From Chloroflexota bacterium (GTDB lineage Bacteria; Chloroflexota; Limnocylindria; QHBO01): a DNA stretch of 64,000 nucleotides. The notes beneath the pieces were generated by a model, which ran no database searches, had not been told where the DNA came from, and saw only the letters and a list, made by a program, of their open reading frames with translations. Shown here piece by piece: positions 26,489-35,278 of this stretch; position 1 is the first letter of the stretch, and each line of letters opens with the position of its first letter. The translations under genes were made by a program, and so were the position numbers. The DNA is taken from the NCBI GenBank assembly GCA_040902225.1, contig JBBDXT010000007.1:382346-446345 (forward strand), read 5' to 3'.

Positions 26489-26517
26489 CTCCGACCGGGT
26501 GCCCTACCGTCTCCCGA

Positions 26518-29019
26518 TCAGACGCCGCCCACCGGGGGCTGCTCGGTCGGGACGTCCGGCGTTCCCGGCACCGGCAGCTCGGGGGTCGGCGCCTTGCGAC
26601 GCGGTGCCCGAGTCTTGGGTGGGGTGACGCGCTGCTGCCGAGCAGCCCGTTCTGCCTTGATGCGCGAGGCCGGTCGCGGCGCACTGATCAGCGCCTCGGC
26701 CAGCACCTCGTCCATCGTCTCCACCGGGACCAGGCGCAGCTGGGTGCGGACCTCCTCCGGCACGTCGATCAGATCCTTCTCGTTCCGCTTCGGGATGAGG
26801 ACCGTCTTGACGCCGGCCAGATGGGCCGCCAGCAGCTTGCTCTTCAGCCCGCCGATCGGGAGCACCCGCCCACGCAGCGTGATCTCGCCGGTCATCGCCA
26901 GGTCGCGGCGCACGGGTCGCCCCGTGAGCAGCGAGGCCATGGCGGTGGCCATCGTCACTCCGGCGGACGGACCGTCCTTGGGAGTGGCGCCGGCCGGCAC
27001 GTGGATGTGCAGCGTCTGCTTCTCGAAGACGGCGGGGTCGATCCCCAGCTCCTTCGTCCGCGCCCGGATGTACGACATCCCGGCTCGTGCCGACTCCTTC
27101 ATCACGTCGCCGAGCTGTCCGGTCAGGATGAACTCGTCCTTGCCCTCCATCTTGGTGGCCTCGACCTGGACGATGTCGCCGCCGGCGTCGCTCACCACCA
27201 GCCCGGTCGCCATTCCGACCTGGTCCTCGGCGTCGAGCTCGCCGTAGTCGAAGCGGGCGGGGCCCAGGTACGTCTCCAGGTCCTCGGGCTTGACGACCAC
27301 CTTGACCTTTGCGTCGGCCGCCACCTTTCGGGCAACCTTCCGCGCGACATTGGCGATCTCGCGCTCCATGTTGCGCACGCCCGCCTCATGGGTGAAGGCC
27401 TGGATCAGGCGCACGAGCGCGTCCTCGCTGAACTCCAGCTGCCCGGCGGTGAGCCCGTGGTTCTCGAGCTGCTTGGGCATCAGGAAGCGCTGCGCAATGC
27501 GAAGCCGCTCGAGTTGCGTGTAGCCGGGCAGCTGGATGATCTCCATCCGGTCCCGCAGGGCCGGGGGAATGGTGTCCACCATGTTGGCGGTGGCGATGAA
27601 CAGGACGCGCGACAGGTCGAACGGCACCTCCAGGTAGTTGTCCTGGAACGTGTTGTTCTGCTCCGGGTCAAGCACCTCCAGCAGCGCCGATGACGGATCG
27701 CCGCGGAAGTCCATTCCCACCTTGTCGATCTCGTCGAGCATGAAGACCGGATTCGCGGACCCCGCCGTCTTGATGCTCTGGATGACCCGTCCGGGGAGCG
27801 CGCCGATATAGGTGCGTCGGTGCCCGCGGATCTCTGCCTCGTCGTGGATGCCGCCGAGGCTCATGCGCACGAACTTGCGGCCCATCGCCCGGGCGATGCT
27901 CTTGCCCAGGCTTGTCTTGCCCACCCCGGGCGGGCCGACGAAGAGCAGGATCGGTGAGCGGATCTTGTCGGCGAGCTTGCGCACGGCCATGTATTCGAGA
28001 ATCCGCTCCTTAGGCTTCTCCAGTCCGTAGTGGTCCTCGTTGAGGACCTTCTCCGACTCGTCGAGATCCAGGTTGTCATCGGTCTGGACGCCCCATGGCA
28101 GGCTCACCAGCCAGTCGACGTAGGTGCGGATGACGCCCTGCTCGGGGGAGGCGCTGGGGATCCGGTTGAGCCGGTCGACCTCCTTGAGCGCCTTCTCCTT
28201 GACATCGGTCGGCATGGCCGATTCCTCGACCTTGGTCTTCAGCTCGCCCGCCTCGGCGACCGCGGGGTCGTCCTCGCCGAGCTCCTTCTGGATCGCCTTG
28301 AGCTGCTCGCGCAGGATGTACTCGCGCTGGGTCTTGTCCATCTCGGACTTGACCTCGCTCTGGATGCGACCCTTCAGCTCGAGCACCTCGATCTGCTTGG
28401 CCAGGAATTGTCCGACCATGCGCAGCCGCTCGGCGACGTCGATCGTCTCCAGCAGCTGCTGGCGCGCCTCGGTGGTCATGTCGGGGCTGTAGGCGACCAT
28501 GTCGGCCAGCAGCCCGCCGTCGGAAATATTGCGCGCGGCGACCGCGACCTCGGGCGGCACCGATGCCCCTGAGCTCACGTACTGCTCGATCTGCCCCTGG
28601 ACCGATGCCATCAGGGCCTCGACCTCCACGCTCTTCTCCTGGTCGTCCTCGATCAGCTCGACGCGAGCCTCGAGGTGCGGATCGGTCTGCACCAGGTCGA
28701 GCAGGCGGATCCGCTTCTGCCCCTGCACGATGGCCCGGATGGTCCCGTCCTGGAGACGGATCACCTGGGCGATCTTGGCCAGGGTGCCGATGGAGTAGAG
28801 CTCGTCGACCGAGCTGACCTCTTCGGTCTCGTTGCTGCGTTGGGTGATGAGTGCCACTGGCTGCGAGGTGCGGACCGCGCGGTCGAGCGCCTTGACGCTC
28901 CGGTCGCGGCCGACCTGCAGCGGGACGATCATCTCCGGGAAGATCACCGTGTCGCGCAGGGCGACGAGTGGGAGCACCTGGATCTGCTCGACCTCGGGCT
29001 CGGCGTTCTTGTCATCCAT
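26518..29019 (-). CDS. lon: ATP-dependent protease Lon
   Basis: This 833-residue LonA protease has the N-terminal substrate domain (1-200), coiled-coil segment, AAA module (Walker A GPPGVGKT, 362-369) and protease domain with the Ser-Lys dyad: S685 in PKDGPSAGV and K728 in [10 protein letters not shown]. The last 40 residues form a basic/Pro-rich tail beyond the usual end. It degrades misfolded and regulatory proteins. It begins 4 bp after hspR and 29 bp before dnaJ, placing it under HspR control. Confidence 0.97.
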   Translation of the reverse strand: MDDKNAEPEVEQIQVLPLVALRDTVIFPEMIVPLQVGRDRSVKALDRAVRTSQPVALITQRSNETEEVSSVDELYSIGTLAKIAQVIRLQDGTIRAIVQGQKRIRLLDLVQTDPHLEARVELIEDDQEKSVEVEALMASVQGQIEQYVSSGASVPPEVAVAARNISDGGLLADMVAYSPDMTTEARQQLLETIDVAERLRMVGQFLAKQIEVLELKGRIQSEVKSEMDKTQREYILREQLKAIQKELGEDDPAVAEAGELKTKVEESAMPTDVKEKALKEVDRLNRIPSASPEQGVIRTYVDWLVSLPWGVQTDDNLDLDESEKVLNEDHYGLEKPKERILEYMAVRKLADKIRSPILLFVGPPGVGKTSLGKSIARAMGRKFVRMSLGGIHDEAEIRGHRRTYIGALPGRVIQSIKTAGSANPVFMLDEIDKVGMDFRGDPSSALLEVLDPEQNNTFQDNYLEVPFDLSRVLFIATANMVDTIPPALRDRMEIIQLPGYTQLERLRIAQRFLMPKQLENHGLTAGQLEFSEDALVRLIQAFTHEAGVRNMEREIANVARKVARKVAADAKVKVVVKPEDLETYLGPARFDYGELDAEDQVGMATGLVVSDAGGDIVQVEATKMEGKDEFILTGQLGDVMKESARAGMSYIRARTKELGIDPAVFEKQTLHIHVPAGATPKDGPSAGVTMATAMASLLTGRPVRRDLAMTGEITLRGRVLPIGGLKSKLLAAHLAGVKTVLIPKRNEKDLIDVPEEVRTQLRLVPVETMDEVLAEALISAPRPASRIKAERAARQQRVTPPKTRAPRRKAPTPELPVPGTPDVPTEQPPVGGV

Positions 29020-29022
29020 GGT

Positions 29023-29376
29023 TCAGCTTCGTGTCCCTTCAGTCGAGGCGCTCACCGGCTCCGGCGCGTCCTCCTCGACGTATCGCTCGACATCGTCTCC
29101 ATCGAACAGGTCATAGACGCGGATCTTGCCCAGCGCCTCGAGCTGAAGGATGACCTTGACGCCCGCCAGGTTGACCCCCTGGCGTCGGGTGAGGAAGCGG
29201 ATGATACGCACCCGCCTGATATCGGCCTCCGAATAGAGCCGGAGGTTATTGCGGCGTTGTGGGCAGAGGAGGCCCTCCTCCTCATAGATCCGAAGCGTGC
29301 GCGGATGCACCTGGGCCAGTTCGGCCGCGATGCTGATGAAGTACCGCGGACGCAGCGGGTCGCGGAGTGAGCTCAT
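29023..29376 (-). CDS. hspR: HspR-like MerR-family heat-shock repressor
   Basis: This 117-residue protein has the HspR form of a MerR helix-turn-helix: YFISIAAELAQVHPRTLRIY, then EEGLLCPQRRNNLRLYSEAD. The C-terminal part is a short helical segment (VNLAGVKVILQLEAL) and acidic tail. HspR in other bacteria represses chaperone operons and is itself stabilised by DnaK. Here it heads hspR-lon-dnaJ-clpB. Confidence 0.93.
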   Translation of the reverse strand: MSSLRDPLRPRYFISIAAELAQVHPRTLRIYEEEGLLCPQRRNNLRLYSEADIRRVRIIRFLTRRQGVNLAGVKVILQLEALGKIRVYDLFDGDDVERYVEEDAPEPVSASTEGTRS

Positions 29377-29414
29377 AAACCCTGCATAGTCAATGGAATT
29401 GCAAACGTGGCGAT

Positions 29415-29450
29415 ACCCTAAGGTCTATCAATGGCGTTGTCAATAGACCT
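29415..29450 (-). promoter_or_regulatory. Promoter and inverted-repeat operator of the hspR-lon-dnaJ-clpB operon
   Basis: On the minus strand TTGACA (29443-29438) and TAGGGT (29420-29415) are separated by exactly 17 bp. The 8-bp inverted arms AGGTCTAT (29421-29428) and ATAGACCT (29443-29450) embrace the spacer and the -35 box. This is a plausible HspR operator, although it does not match the classical HAIR sequence. Confidence 0.7.
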
Positions 29451-29525
29451 ACGGGAATTGGGGTAGGGCCATTCCTGGGCGGGCTCGGCTGGAACTCGCG
29501 CCGCCGGCGCTGGGCGCGGCGCCGC

Positions 29526-30185
29526 TTACTCCCCGATCAGCAGGCTGCGGAGCTCCGCCTCGTGCTCGGCCGAGGTGACGGCCAGCAGCTTGTCGCCGGC
29601 CCGCAGCGTGGTGTCCGGGCGGACGATGATGGCGTGCTCATCACGGACCAATACCGCCACCGAGCTCCCCTCGGGCAGCTCGAGGTCACGCAGCACCTTG
29701 CCGATCACCGGTGAGCTGGAATCCAGCTGCGCCTCGACGATCTGCACTTCGCCCCCCTCCAGCTCGGCGAGATGCAGGAGATCGTGGATGGGGATCTCGT
29801 GCTCGATCAGGGCAAGGATGCTGCGCGTAGGGCTGACGGTGTCGTCGATCGCCAGGCGCCGGAAGAGCGCCTCGTTCGTGGGGTTGTTGACCCGGGCGAT
29901 GGCGCGCGGCACGTTGAACTTCATCTTGGCCACCTGGCAGGCGACGAGGTTGTCCTCGTCGTCGCCGGTCACGGCGGCCACAACATCCGCGCGTGCCATC
30001 CCGGCCTCGGCCTGGTAGCGCCCCTCGCAGCCGTCATTCGGGACCACGATGCTGCCGAGCTCGTCGGCGATGGTGCGCGCGCGCGCGGCGTCCTTCTCGA
30101 TCATGACCACCTCGTGCCCGGCGGCCAGCAGCTCCTTGGTCAGGTAGTAGCCGACGTTCCCGCCGCCGATCACGACTACGTACAT
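29526..30185 (-). CDS. TrkA/KtrA-like potassium-channel regulatory protein (RCK_N + RCK_C)
   Basis: This 219-residue cytoplasmic subunit has a Rossmann NAD/ATP-binding domain (YVVVIGGGNVGYYLTKEL) and a C-terminal RCK_C domain (VIGKVLRDLELPEGSSVAVL). It gates Trk/Ktr potassium uptake. I chose the ATG at 30185 because the Rossmann strand starts there and the upstream sequence is Arg/Pro-rich. It lies one base after a second TrkA gene. The channel subunit is not in the window. Confidence 0.9.
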   Translation of the reverse strand: MYVVVIGGGNVGYYLTKELLAAGHEVVMIEKDAARARTIADELGSIVVPNDGCEGRYQAEAGMARADVVAAVTGDDEDNLVACQVAKMKFNVPRAIARVNNPTNEALFRRLAIDDTVSPTRSILALIEHEIPIHDLLHLAELEGGEVQIVEAQLDSSSPVIGKVLRDLELPEGSSVAVLVRDEHAIIVRPDTTLRAGDKLLAVTSAEHEAELRSLLIGE

Positions 30186-30186
30186 G

Positions 30187-30738
30187 TCAGCCAGCCTCGT
30201 CGCCGACCGCGGCTTCGTCGCCGGTCGCGGCTCCCTCGATCGCGGCCTCGGCCTTGGCCGCAGCCCGGGAACCGGCTGGCGGTAAGCCCTGTCGCGGCTC
30301 GGCCGTCGGCGGCTCCACCGCCCCGTTGGTCGCATCTGCCCCCTTTGTTGCGGCCACGACCAGCGCGTCGGCGAGGATCACGGTGCGGCACATCGTCTCG
30401 AGACCAAGCGTGCGGTAGGCCTCGGCACGCAGCGGGTCGTTGATCTTGGCGATCACGCGGGGGATGCCGAAGATGTGCTTCCCCAGCTGGGCCGCCATGG
30501 CGTTCCGGTTGTCACCCTCGCTCAGTGCCATGAGCAGGTCCGCGAGATCGGCTCCGGCACCGCGCAGGATGTCCTCGTCGCTGCCGCTGCCCCGCACCGT
30601 GACGCCGCCGAAGGTGCTCGGCAGCCGGTTGAAGGCGCGCTGGTCGACGTCGATCACGGTCACGTGGTCGCCGCGCTGGTCGAGCTCGGCGGCGGTGCGA
30701 GCGCCGACCCGCCCGCAGCCGATGATGATCACCCTCAT
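30187..30738 (-). CDS. TrkA_N-only potassium-transport regulator with disordered tail
   Basis: This 183-residue protein has the Rossmann domain (VIIIGCGRVGARTAAEL, DVDQRAFNRLP), then an Ala/Gly-rich low-complexity tail from about residue 140. The RCK_C ligand-binding domain is absent. It probably pairs with the neighbouring full-length TrkA. It overlaps the UspA gene by 4 bp (ATGA). Confidence 0.85.
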   Translation of the reverse strand: MRVIIIGCGRVGARTAAELDQRGDHVTVIDVDQRAFNRLPSTFGGVTVRGSGSDEDILRGAGADLADLLMALSEGDNRNAMAAQLGKHIFGIPRVIAKINDPLRAEAYRTLGLETMCRTVILADALVVAATKGADATNGAVEPPTAEPRQGLPPAGSRAAAKAEAAIEGAATGDEAAVGDEAG

Positions 30739-31217
30739 GGCGTGTGCGCCAGCTCCTCCGTCTCGGCTCGAAGGCACCAGACCGGCGCCGTCGAGTTGCG
30801 CATGACGTACGGGACCGTCCGCCCAGCGTCCCATCCACCGCCGAAGCGTCGCTTATAGCGTAGTCCCATCACGATGAGGTCAACGTGTCGCTCAACGGCG
30901 TCGTCCACGATCGCGGCGCCGGCGGCCCGTGCCTGGGCGATTCCAGTCTCGACCTGCACCTCGTGCTCCGCCAGGAAGGCTTCGCCCTGGCCCAGCGCCT
31001 CGTCCGCAAAGGCGACCGCGGCCGGGTCCTGCGCGTCGAGCTGCCGTTCGAACGGGATCTCGATCACGTGCAGCAGGAAGGCCCGGCCGGCGGTACCGGC
31101 GAGCAGGATCGCGGTGAGGCGCAGCGCCGCGTCGTCCGCCTCGGTGCCGGCGAGCGGCACCAGGATGCGGTCGAAGGTGAGCAGGGCGGGACGCTTCTCG
31201 CGTCGGCCGAAGATCAT
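30735..31217 (-). CDS. Universal stress protein UspA family
   Basis: This 160-residue protein has the UspA fold: ILVPLAGTEADDAALRL opens it and VDLIVMGLRYKRRFGGG is the nucleotide-loop region, though the usual GxxGxxxxxxxxGS motif is degenerate. It leads a three-gene unit with two TrkA proteins, which suggests nucleotide-dependent control of potassium uptake. A TAGGAT box lies nine bases upstream of the ATG. Confidence 0.82.
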   Translation of the reverse strand: MIFGRREKRPALLTFDRILVPLAGTEADDAALRLTAILLAGTAGRAFLLHVIEIPFERQLDAQDPAAVAFADEALGQGEAFLAEHEVQVETGIAQARAAGAAIVDDAVERHVDLIVMGLRYKRRFGGGWDAGRTVPYVMRNSTAPVWCLRAETEELAHTP

Positions 31218-31249
31218 GCCACCGATATCCTACGGCGCGTCGACACCGG

Positions 31250-31972
31250 TCAGCGACCGATTGCCAGCCGCTCGACGAGCCAGCGAGGCAGGCTCGCCTC
31301 GCGCATCAGGCGCTGCGTCAGCGCAATGTCGTAGCGGACCCGATGAAACTCGGCCATGCCCGCCTCGGTGTCGAGGATCAGGTACGACGCCTCGGGGTTC
31401 CCGTCGCGCGGCTGTCCAACGCTCCCAGGATTGATCAGGTCACGGCGCGCGTCGAGGGCGATGGGCGACGAGGCCGTGGCCGGGATCACCGTGATATGGA
31501 TTCCATCGGCTCGATAGATGACCGGCAGATGGGTGTGGCCGAAGAGGCACCGGCGGGTCTCGAACGCGCCGAGGTTGGCCGCTGCGATGGCCGCGTCGGT
31601 GATGTACTCCCAGATCGGTTCGCGTGGCGATCCATGGACCGCCGTAAGCTCGCCGTCGCGACGCACCTCCGGCAGCGCGGCGAGGTAGGCGCGCGCATTC
31701 TCGTCGAGGACGGAGGTGGTCCACTTGATGGCGGCGGCGGCATCCGGGTTGAACCATGATGCATCGACCGTGCCGATCGCCGCGCCGTCGTGATTGCCCG
31801 TCACCGCCCGCGCGCCGAGCTCCTGCAGGCGGCGGATCACCTCGTTCGGCTGCGGCCCGTACCCGACGATGTCGCCGAGCACCCAGAGCTCGTCGTACGA
31901 GCCCAGCTCGTCGCAGACGGCGTCGAGGGCGGCGAGATTGGCGTGGATGTCCGACAGGACAGCGAGGCGCAT
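31250..31972 (-). CDS. Calcineurin-like metallophosphoesterase (YfcE/MJ0936-like)
   Basis: This 240-residue enzyme has the family metal ligands in order: LSDIHANL, LGDIVGYGP, GNHD, AVHGSP and FGHTHLP. Such enzymes hydrolyse phosphodiesters or phosphoproteins; the substrate is unknown. A TATACT -10 box lies nine bases upstream of the ATG. Confidence 0.9.
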   Translation of the reverse strand: MRLAVLSDIHANLAALDAVCDELGSYDELWVLGDIVGYGPQPNEVIRRLQELGARAVTGNHDGAAIGTVDASWFNPDAAAAIKWTTSVLDENARAYLAALPEVRRDGELTAVHGSPREPIWEYITDAAIAAANLGAFETRRCLFGHTHLPVIYRADGIHITVIPATASSPIALDARRDLINPGSVGQPRDGNPEASYLILDTEAGMAEFHRVRYDIALTQRLMREASLPRWLVERLAIGR

Positions 31973-31994
31973 GGGGCTCGGAGTATACCGAGGG

Positions 31995-32795
31995 TCAGCC
32001 GAGCGGCCGGCGGCCAGGCTCTCCGGGTCGGCGAGGGAAACGAGCCTCCGTGGCGCGCTCCTTCGGCACGATCACGAACCGATGTCCGCCGAGCGCCCTC
32101 ACGCCAGGATCGGCGATGCGGAGCCGGCCGCCGCCGAGCTGGCGGCTGGCGTCTTGTCCGCGGCTGACCTCCTCGTCGGCCTCGGAGAGTGGGCCCTTCC
32201 ACGCCACCAGCGAGCCCCCGATGGCCAGCAGCGGCAGGGCGAGCTCGGCCAGCACCGGCAGGGCGGCGCAGGCCCGGGCCGTGACCATTCCGTAGCGTTC
32301 CCGGTGGGCAGCACTGCGCCCGAGCGCCTCCGCGCGATCCGCGATGACAGCCACGTTCGCAAGGTTCAGTGCATCGGCGAACTCCGCCAGGATGGCTGCC
32401 TTCTTGCCAACCGAGTCAACCATCGTCCAGCGCAGCTCGGGCCGCGCCATGGCGAGCGGCAATGCGGGGAGCCCGCCGCCCGAGCCAAGGTCGATCGCTT
32501 CGCTCGGTGCGATACGGTCGATCTCCGGCACGGCGGCGAGTGAGTCGAGCAGGTGCAGGCGCGCCACCTCACCGGGCGACGTGACCCTGGTCAGGTTGAG
32601 CCGGCGGTTGGCGGCAAGGAGCAATCCCACGAAGCGCTCAGCTGCGTCGAGAAAGCCCGGGGGCAGGGTGCCCGCGATCGCCGGCACGTCGGCGAGCAGC
32701 TCTTCGAGTGCGTGTCGCGCCTCGGCTGCCTCGTCCTGATCGATGGTGGGCAAACGAAAATGCCTCTCCGGTGGCGTTTCAGTCTTCCCGGCCAC
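31995..32795 (-). CDS. rsmG: 16S rRNA (guanine-527-N7)-methyltransferase RsmG
   Basis: This 266-residue SAM-dependent methyltransferase shows the RsmG signatures NLTRVTSPGEVARLHLLDSL, then IDLGSGGGLPALPLA, and DRAEALGR. It modifies G527 of 16S rRNA. The start is GTG at 32795. The first 25 residues are an extension. In many genomes it adjoins dnaA or parAB; here those genes are not visible, but two DnaA-box-like sites lie just upstream. Confidence 0.92.
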   Translation of the reverse strand: MAGKTETPPERHFRLPTIDQDEAAEARHALEELLADVPAIAGTLPPGFLDAAERFVGLLLAANRRLNLTRVTSPGEVARLHLLDSLAAVPEIDRIAPSEAIDLGSGGGLPALPLAMARPELRWTMVDSVGKKAAILAEFADALNLANVAVIADRAEALGRSAAHRERYGMVTARACAALPVLAELALPLLAIGGSLVAWKGPLSEADEEVSRGQDASRQLGGGRLRIADPGVRALGGHRFVIVPKERATEARFPRRPGEPGRRPLG

Positions 32796-32910
32796 GAGCG
32801 GTTGTCGGCCGGCTTTCGCATCGGCCCCGCGGGTGCCCGGTTACCGTACTCGGCCGCCGGGGAAGCAGGACGACTAGCGTACCAACCTGCGCCGGTGCGG
32901 GCAACCGGAG

Positions 32911-32951
32911 TTATCCACCAATCACCGCGGCGGGAGCCGACCTGTGGATAA
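32911..32951. promoter_or_regulatory. Two inverted DnaA-box-like sequences
   Basis: TTATCCACC at 32911-32919 differs from the DnaA box by one base, and TGTGGATAA at 32943-32951 is a perfect box on the other strand. They lie 116-156 bp from the rsmG start. This is a possible DnaA-regulated promoter; two boxes are too few to call an origin. Confidence 0.5.
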
Positions 32952-33016
32952 GTCGCCGGGCTATACTCGCCTTCGATGACGCCAGGGGCCCGGCGGGCAG
33001 GTACGATCGGGGACCA

Positions 33017-33409
33017 GTGGCGGCGACGCTGACCACCGGCGCGCCGCGCTTCGCTCACCAGAGCGAGGCGGAACTGGCTCGGATCCTCGACTTCTACGGT
33101 GTCGCATGGCGGTACGAACCCGACCTCTTTCCCATCTCCTGGAACGCCGACGGCGTGGTGGTCGAGTCCTTCGCCCCGGACTTCTACCTGCCGGAGATCG
33201 ACATCTACCTGGAGCTGACGACTCTGAAGCAGACCCTGGTGCGCAAGAAGAACCGCAAGCTGCGCTGGCTGCGCCAGCTTTACCCCGAGGTCCGCGTGAA
33301 GCTGTTCTACGCTCGTGACTTCCGGGCGCTGATGGTCAAGTACGGTCGGCTGGACTTCCTGGCCGACGTAGCTGCCATGAACGGGAATGGCCCGCTGAAC
33401 GGACGTTGA
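33017..33409 (+). CDS. Small protein with PD-(D/E)XK-like core, function unknown
   Basis: This 130-residue protein reads FAPDFYLPEIDIYLELTTL, a beta-hairpin pattern like PD-(D/E)XK nucleases (D55, E66), but the catalytic lysine position is Thr68. A basic helix (RKKNRKLRWLRQLYP) follows. It is conserved-looking but its activity is doubtful. The GTG start at 33017 follows a TACGAT box by nine bases. Its stop codon overlaps the hpt ATG by one base, so the two are co-translated. Confidence 0.65.
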   Translation: MAATLTTGAPRFAHQSEAELARILDFYGVAWRYEPDLFPISWNADGVVVESFAPDFYLPEIDIYLELTTLKQTLVRKKNRKLRWLRQLYPEVRVKLFYARDFRALMVKYGRLDFLADVAAMNGNGPLNGR

Positions 33410-33960
33410 TGCACGCCGACGTCGAAGAGGTGCTGCTGAGCGGGGAGGAGGTCCAGACGCGCGTGGCGGAACTCGGGGCCCAGCTCGCGGCAGACTATGA
33501 AGGCCGGGAACCGGTCCTGGTGAGCGTCCTGAAAGGCTCGATCATCTTTCTCGCGGACCTGGTGCGCGCGATGCCGATCCCGCTCTCCATCGACCTGATG
33601 GAGGTGAGCAGCTACGGGACCTCCACCGAGTCGAGCGGCCAGGTGCGCATCCTGAAGGACCTCTCCACCTCCATCGAGGGGCGGGAGGTGATCGTGGTCG
33701 AGGACATCATCGACACCGGCCTGACCCTGAACTACCTGTTGCGCTACCTGCACGACAAGGGCCCCGCATCGATCCGCATCTGCTGCCTGCTCGACAAGCC
33801 GGCGCGCCGGCTGGCGCCGATCGAGATCGACTACCGCGGCTTCACCATCGCAGATCGCTTCGTGATCGGCTACGGCCTCGACTACGGCGAGCGCTACCGC
33901 AACCTCCCGTACATCGGCGTCCTGCGCCCATCGGTCTACAGCGCCGCCCCTCCGGCGTAG
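33409..33960 (+). CDS. hpt: Hypoxanthine phosphoribosyltransferase
   Basis: This 183-residue enzyme salvages hypoxanthine or guanine with PRPP. The PRPP loop VIVVEDIIDTGLTLNYLL, the SVLKGSIIFLADLVR segment and the C-terminal FVIGYGLDYGERYRNLPYIG are typical. I chose the ATG at 33409 (TGATG overlap with the upstream gene) rather than the TTG at 33406. It is downstream of the PD-(D/E)XK-like gene. Confidence 0.95.
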   Translation: MHADVEEVLLSGEEVQTRVAELGAQLAADYEGREPVLVSVLKGSIIFLADLVRAMPIPLSIDLMEVSSYGTSTESSGQVRILKDLSTSIEGREVIVVEDIIDTGLTLNYLLRYLHDKGPASIRICCLLDKPARRLAPIEIDYRGFTIADRFVIGYGLDYGERYRNLPYIGVLRPSVYSAAPPA

Positions 33961-33965
33961 CCCGC

Positions 33966-34397
33966 ATGCCCACCCCAGCGGGCGGCCGCTACCGTGTCCC
34001 AATCCTGCTCGGCAGCGTGCTGATGGTGGCCGCCGGCTTCCTGACCTGGTGGCAGGCCGGCGGCGAGAGCGTCGAGGGGGTGCCGATCCCGCCGAGCGCC
34101 GGGATCGGGCTCGAGGGGCCAGGGATCGTGGTCTACGGAGCCGCGCTGGCGACCCTGGTGCTGCTCGACATCGGCTACATGCGTGGCCGCTGGGGCTTCA
34201 TCCTGGATGGGCCGTGGGTCTACCTCGCGATCGGCCTGGTCGCGGCGGCGGCGCTCGCGTATCGAATCTGGGAGCTGTGGTCGGTGGGATTCCTCCCGTT
34301 GCCGCAACGCTCGCCGGGACTGGCCGCTGCGGCGGTCGGGATCGGCCTGGTCCTGTACGGGGCGGGCCGGGGATTCGGCGCCCGGCGCCCGGCCTAG
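33966..34397 (+). CDS. Integral membrane protein, function unknown
   Basis: This 143-residue protein has four hydrophobic helices (VPILLGSVLMVAAGFLTWW; GIVVYGAALATLVLLDIGY; WVYLAIGLVAAAALAY; LAAAAVGIGLVLYGAG). No family is recognised. It follows hpt by 5 bp, so it is probably co-transcribed. Its stop codon lies in the first unit of a 16-bp tandem duplication. Confidence 0.65.
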   Translation: MPTPAGGRYRVPILLGSVLMVAAGFLTWWQAGGESVEGVPIPPSAGIGLEGPGIVVYGAALATLVLLDIGYMRGRWGFILDGPWVYLAIGLVAAAALAYRIWELWSVGFLPLPQRSPGLAAAAVGIGLVLYGAGRGFGARRPA

Positions 34398-34416
34398 CGA
34401 GCGCCCGGCCTAGCGA
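34385..34416. repeat. 16-bp perfect tandem duplication at convergent gene ends
   Basis: GCGCCCGGCCTAGCGA occurs twice in direct succession. Each unit contains CTAG. The first CTAG ends the plus-strand membrane gene; the second ends the minus-strand small gene. Confidence 0.9.
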
Positions 34417-34556
34417 GCGCTCGGCAGGAGCAGCGGGCTGATCAGGATCCAGCCGACGATGACTGCCAGCAGGAGGCCGCCCAGGATCAACATCGGCCGC
34501 AGGTCCGGCCGGTAGTCGCGCGGCGAGCGGCGGGGCGGAGGCGCGTCGCCGGACAT
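34410..34556 (-). CDS. 48-residue single-pass membrane protein
   Basis: The ATG at 34556 opens MSGDAPPPRRSPRDYRPDLR followed by one transmembrane helix (MLILGGLLLAVIVGWILI) and a short tail. The Pro/Arg-rich N-terminus should be cytoplasmic. It starts 8 bp after the livF stop codon, so it is probably the last cistron of the liv operon or a small stand-alone membrane protein. Confidence 0.6.
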   Translation of the reverse strand: MSGDAPPPRRSPRDYRPDLRPMLILGGLLLAVIVGWILISPLLLPSAR

Positions 34557-34564
34557 CGGCTTGG

Positions 34565-35278
34565 CTAGATCTCGCCCAGGTAGGCCTGTCGCACTTGCTC
34601 ATTGGCCGCCAGGTTGGCAGCCGTATCGGAGAGGATGATCTGGCCGCTCTGCAGCACATACCCGCGGCTCGCCACGTTGAGGGCCATGAGCGCGTTCTGC
34701 TCCACCAGCAGGATCGAGGTGCCCTGCGCGTGGATGCTGCTGATCGTGTCGAAGATGCTCTCCACCAGCGTCGGAGCCAGGCCCATCGACGGCTCATCGA
34801 GCAGCAGCACCTTCGGGCTGACCATCAGGGCACGCCCGATCGCGAGCATCTGCTGCTCCCCGCCGCTCAGCGTCCCGCCGGTCTGGCTGCGCCGTTCCTT
34901 CAGGCGCGGAAACATGTCGTAGGCGCGGTTGATGCCGTCGCGCACGTCGGCCTCGTTGGTCAGGGTAAAGCCGCCCATTCGCAGATTCTCGTCAACCGTC
35001 AGGCGGGCAAAGGTCCGGCGACCCTCGGGAACCTGGACCACGCCTCGCTCAACGATGTGATGGGGCTGAACCTTGCCGAGGTCCTCGCCCGCGAGCTTCA
35101 CACTGCCGGATCGCGGTCGCACCAGGCCGCTGATGCAGTTGAGCGTCGTCGTCTTGCCGGCGCCGTTCGCCCCGATCAGGGTGACGATCTCCCCGTCGCC
35201 GACGGAAAGCGAGACCTCGCGCAGGGCGTGGATGTTCCCGTAGAACGCGTTGATCTCATGAACTTCCAGGAGGGCCAT
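34565..35278 (-). CDS. livF: Branched-chain amino-acid ABC transporter ATPase LivF
   Basis: This 237-residue ATPase has Walker A LIGANGAGKTTTLN, signature LSGGEQQMLAIGRAL and Walker B VLLLDEPSMGLAP. VPEGRRTFARLTV is characteristic of LivF rather than LivG. I chose the ATG at 35278, which overlaps the livG stop (ATGA). It energises uptake with LivG/H/M/K. Confidence 0.95.
   Translation of the reverse strand: MALLEVHEINAFYGNIHALREVSLSVGDGEIVTLIGANGAGKTTTLNCISGLVRPRSGSVKLAGEDLGKVQPHHIVERGVVQVPEGRRTFARLTVDENLRMGGFTLTNEADVRDGINRAYDMFPRLKERRSQTGGTLSGGEQQMLAIGRALMVSPKVLLLDEPSMGLAPTLVESIFDTISSIHAQGTSILLVEQNALMALNVASRGYVLQSGQIILSDTAANLAANEQVRQAYLGEI

Noticed and set aside
29415-29450. Classical HAIR element (CTTGAGT-N7-ACTCAAG)
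   Set aside because: The sequence does not match; a different inverted repeat is reported instead.
32911-32951. Replication origin
   Set aside because: Only two DnaA boxes, no AT-rich unwinding region, and no dnaA, dnaN or parAB nearby.
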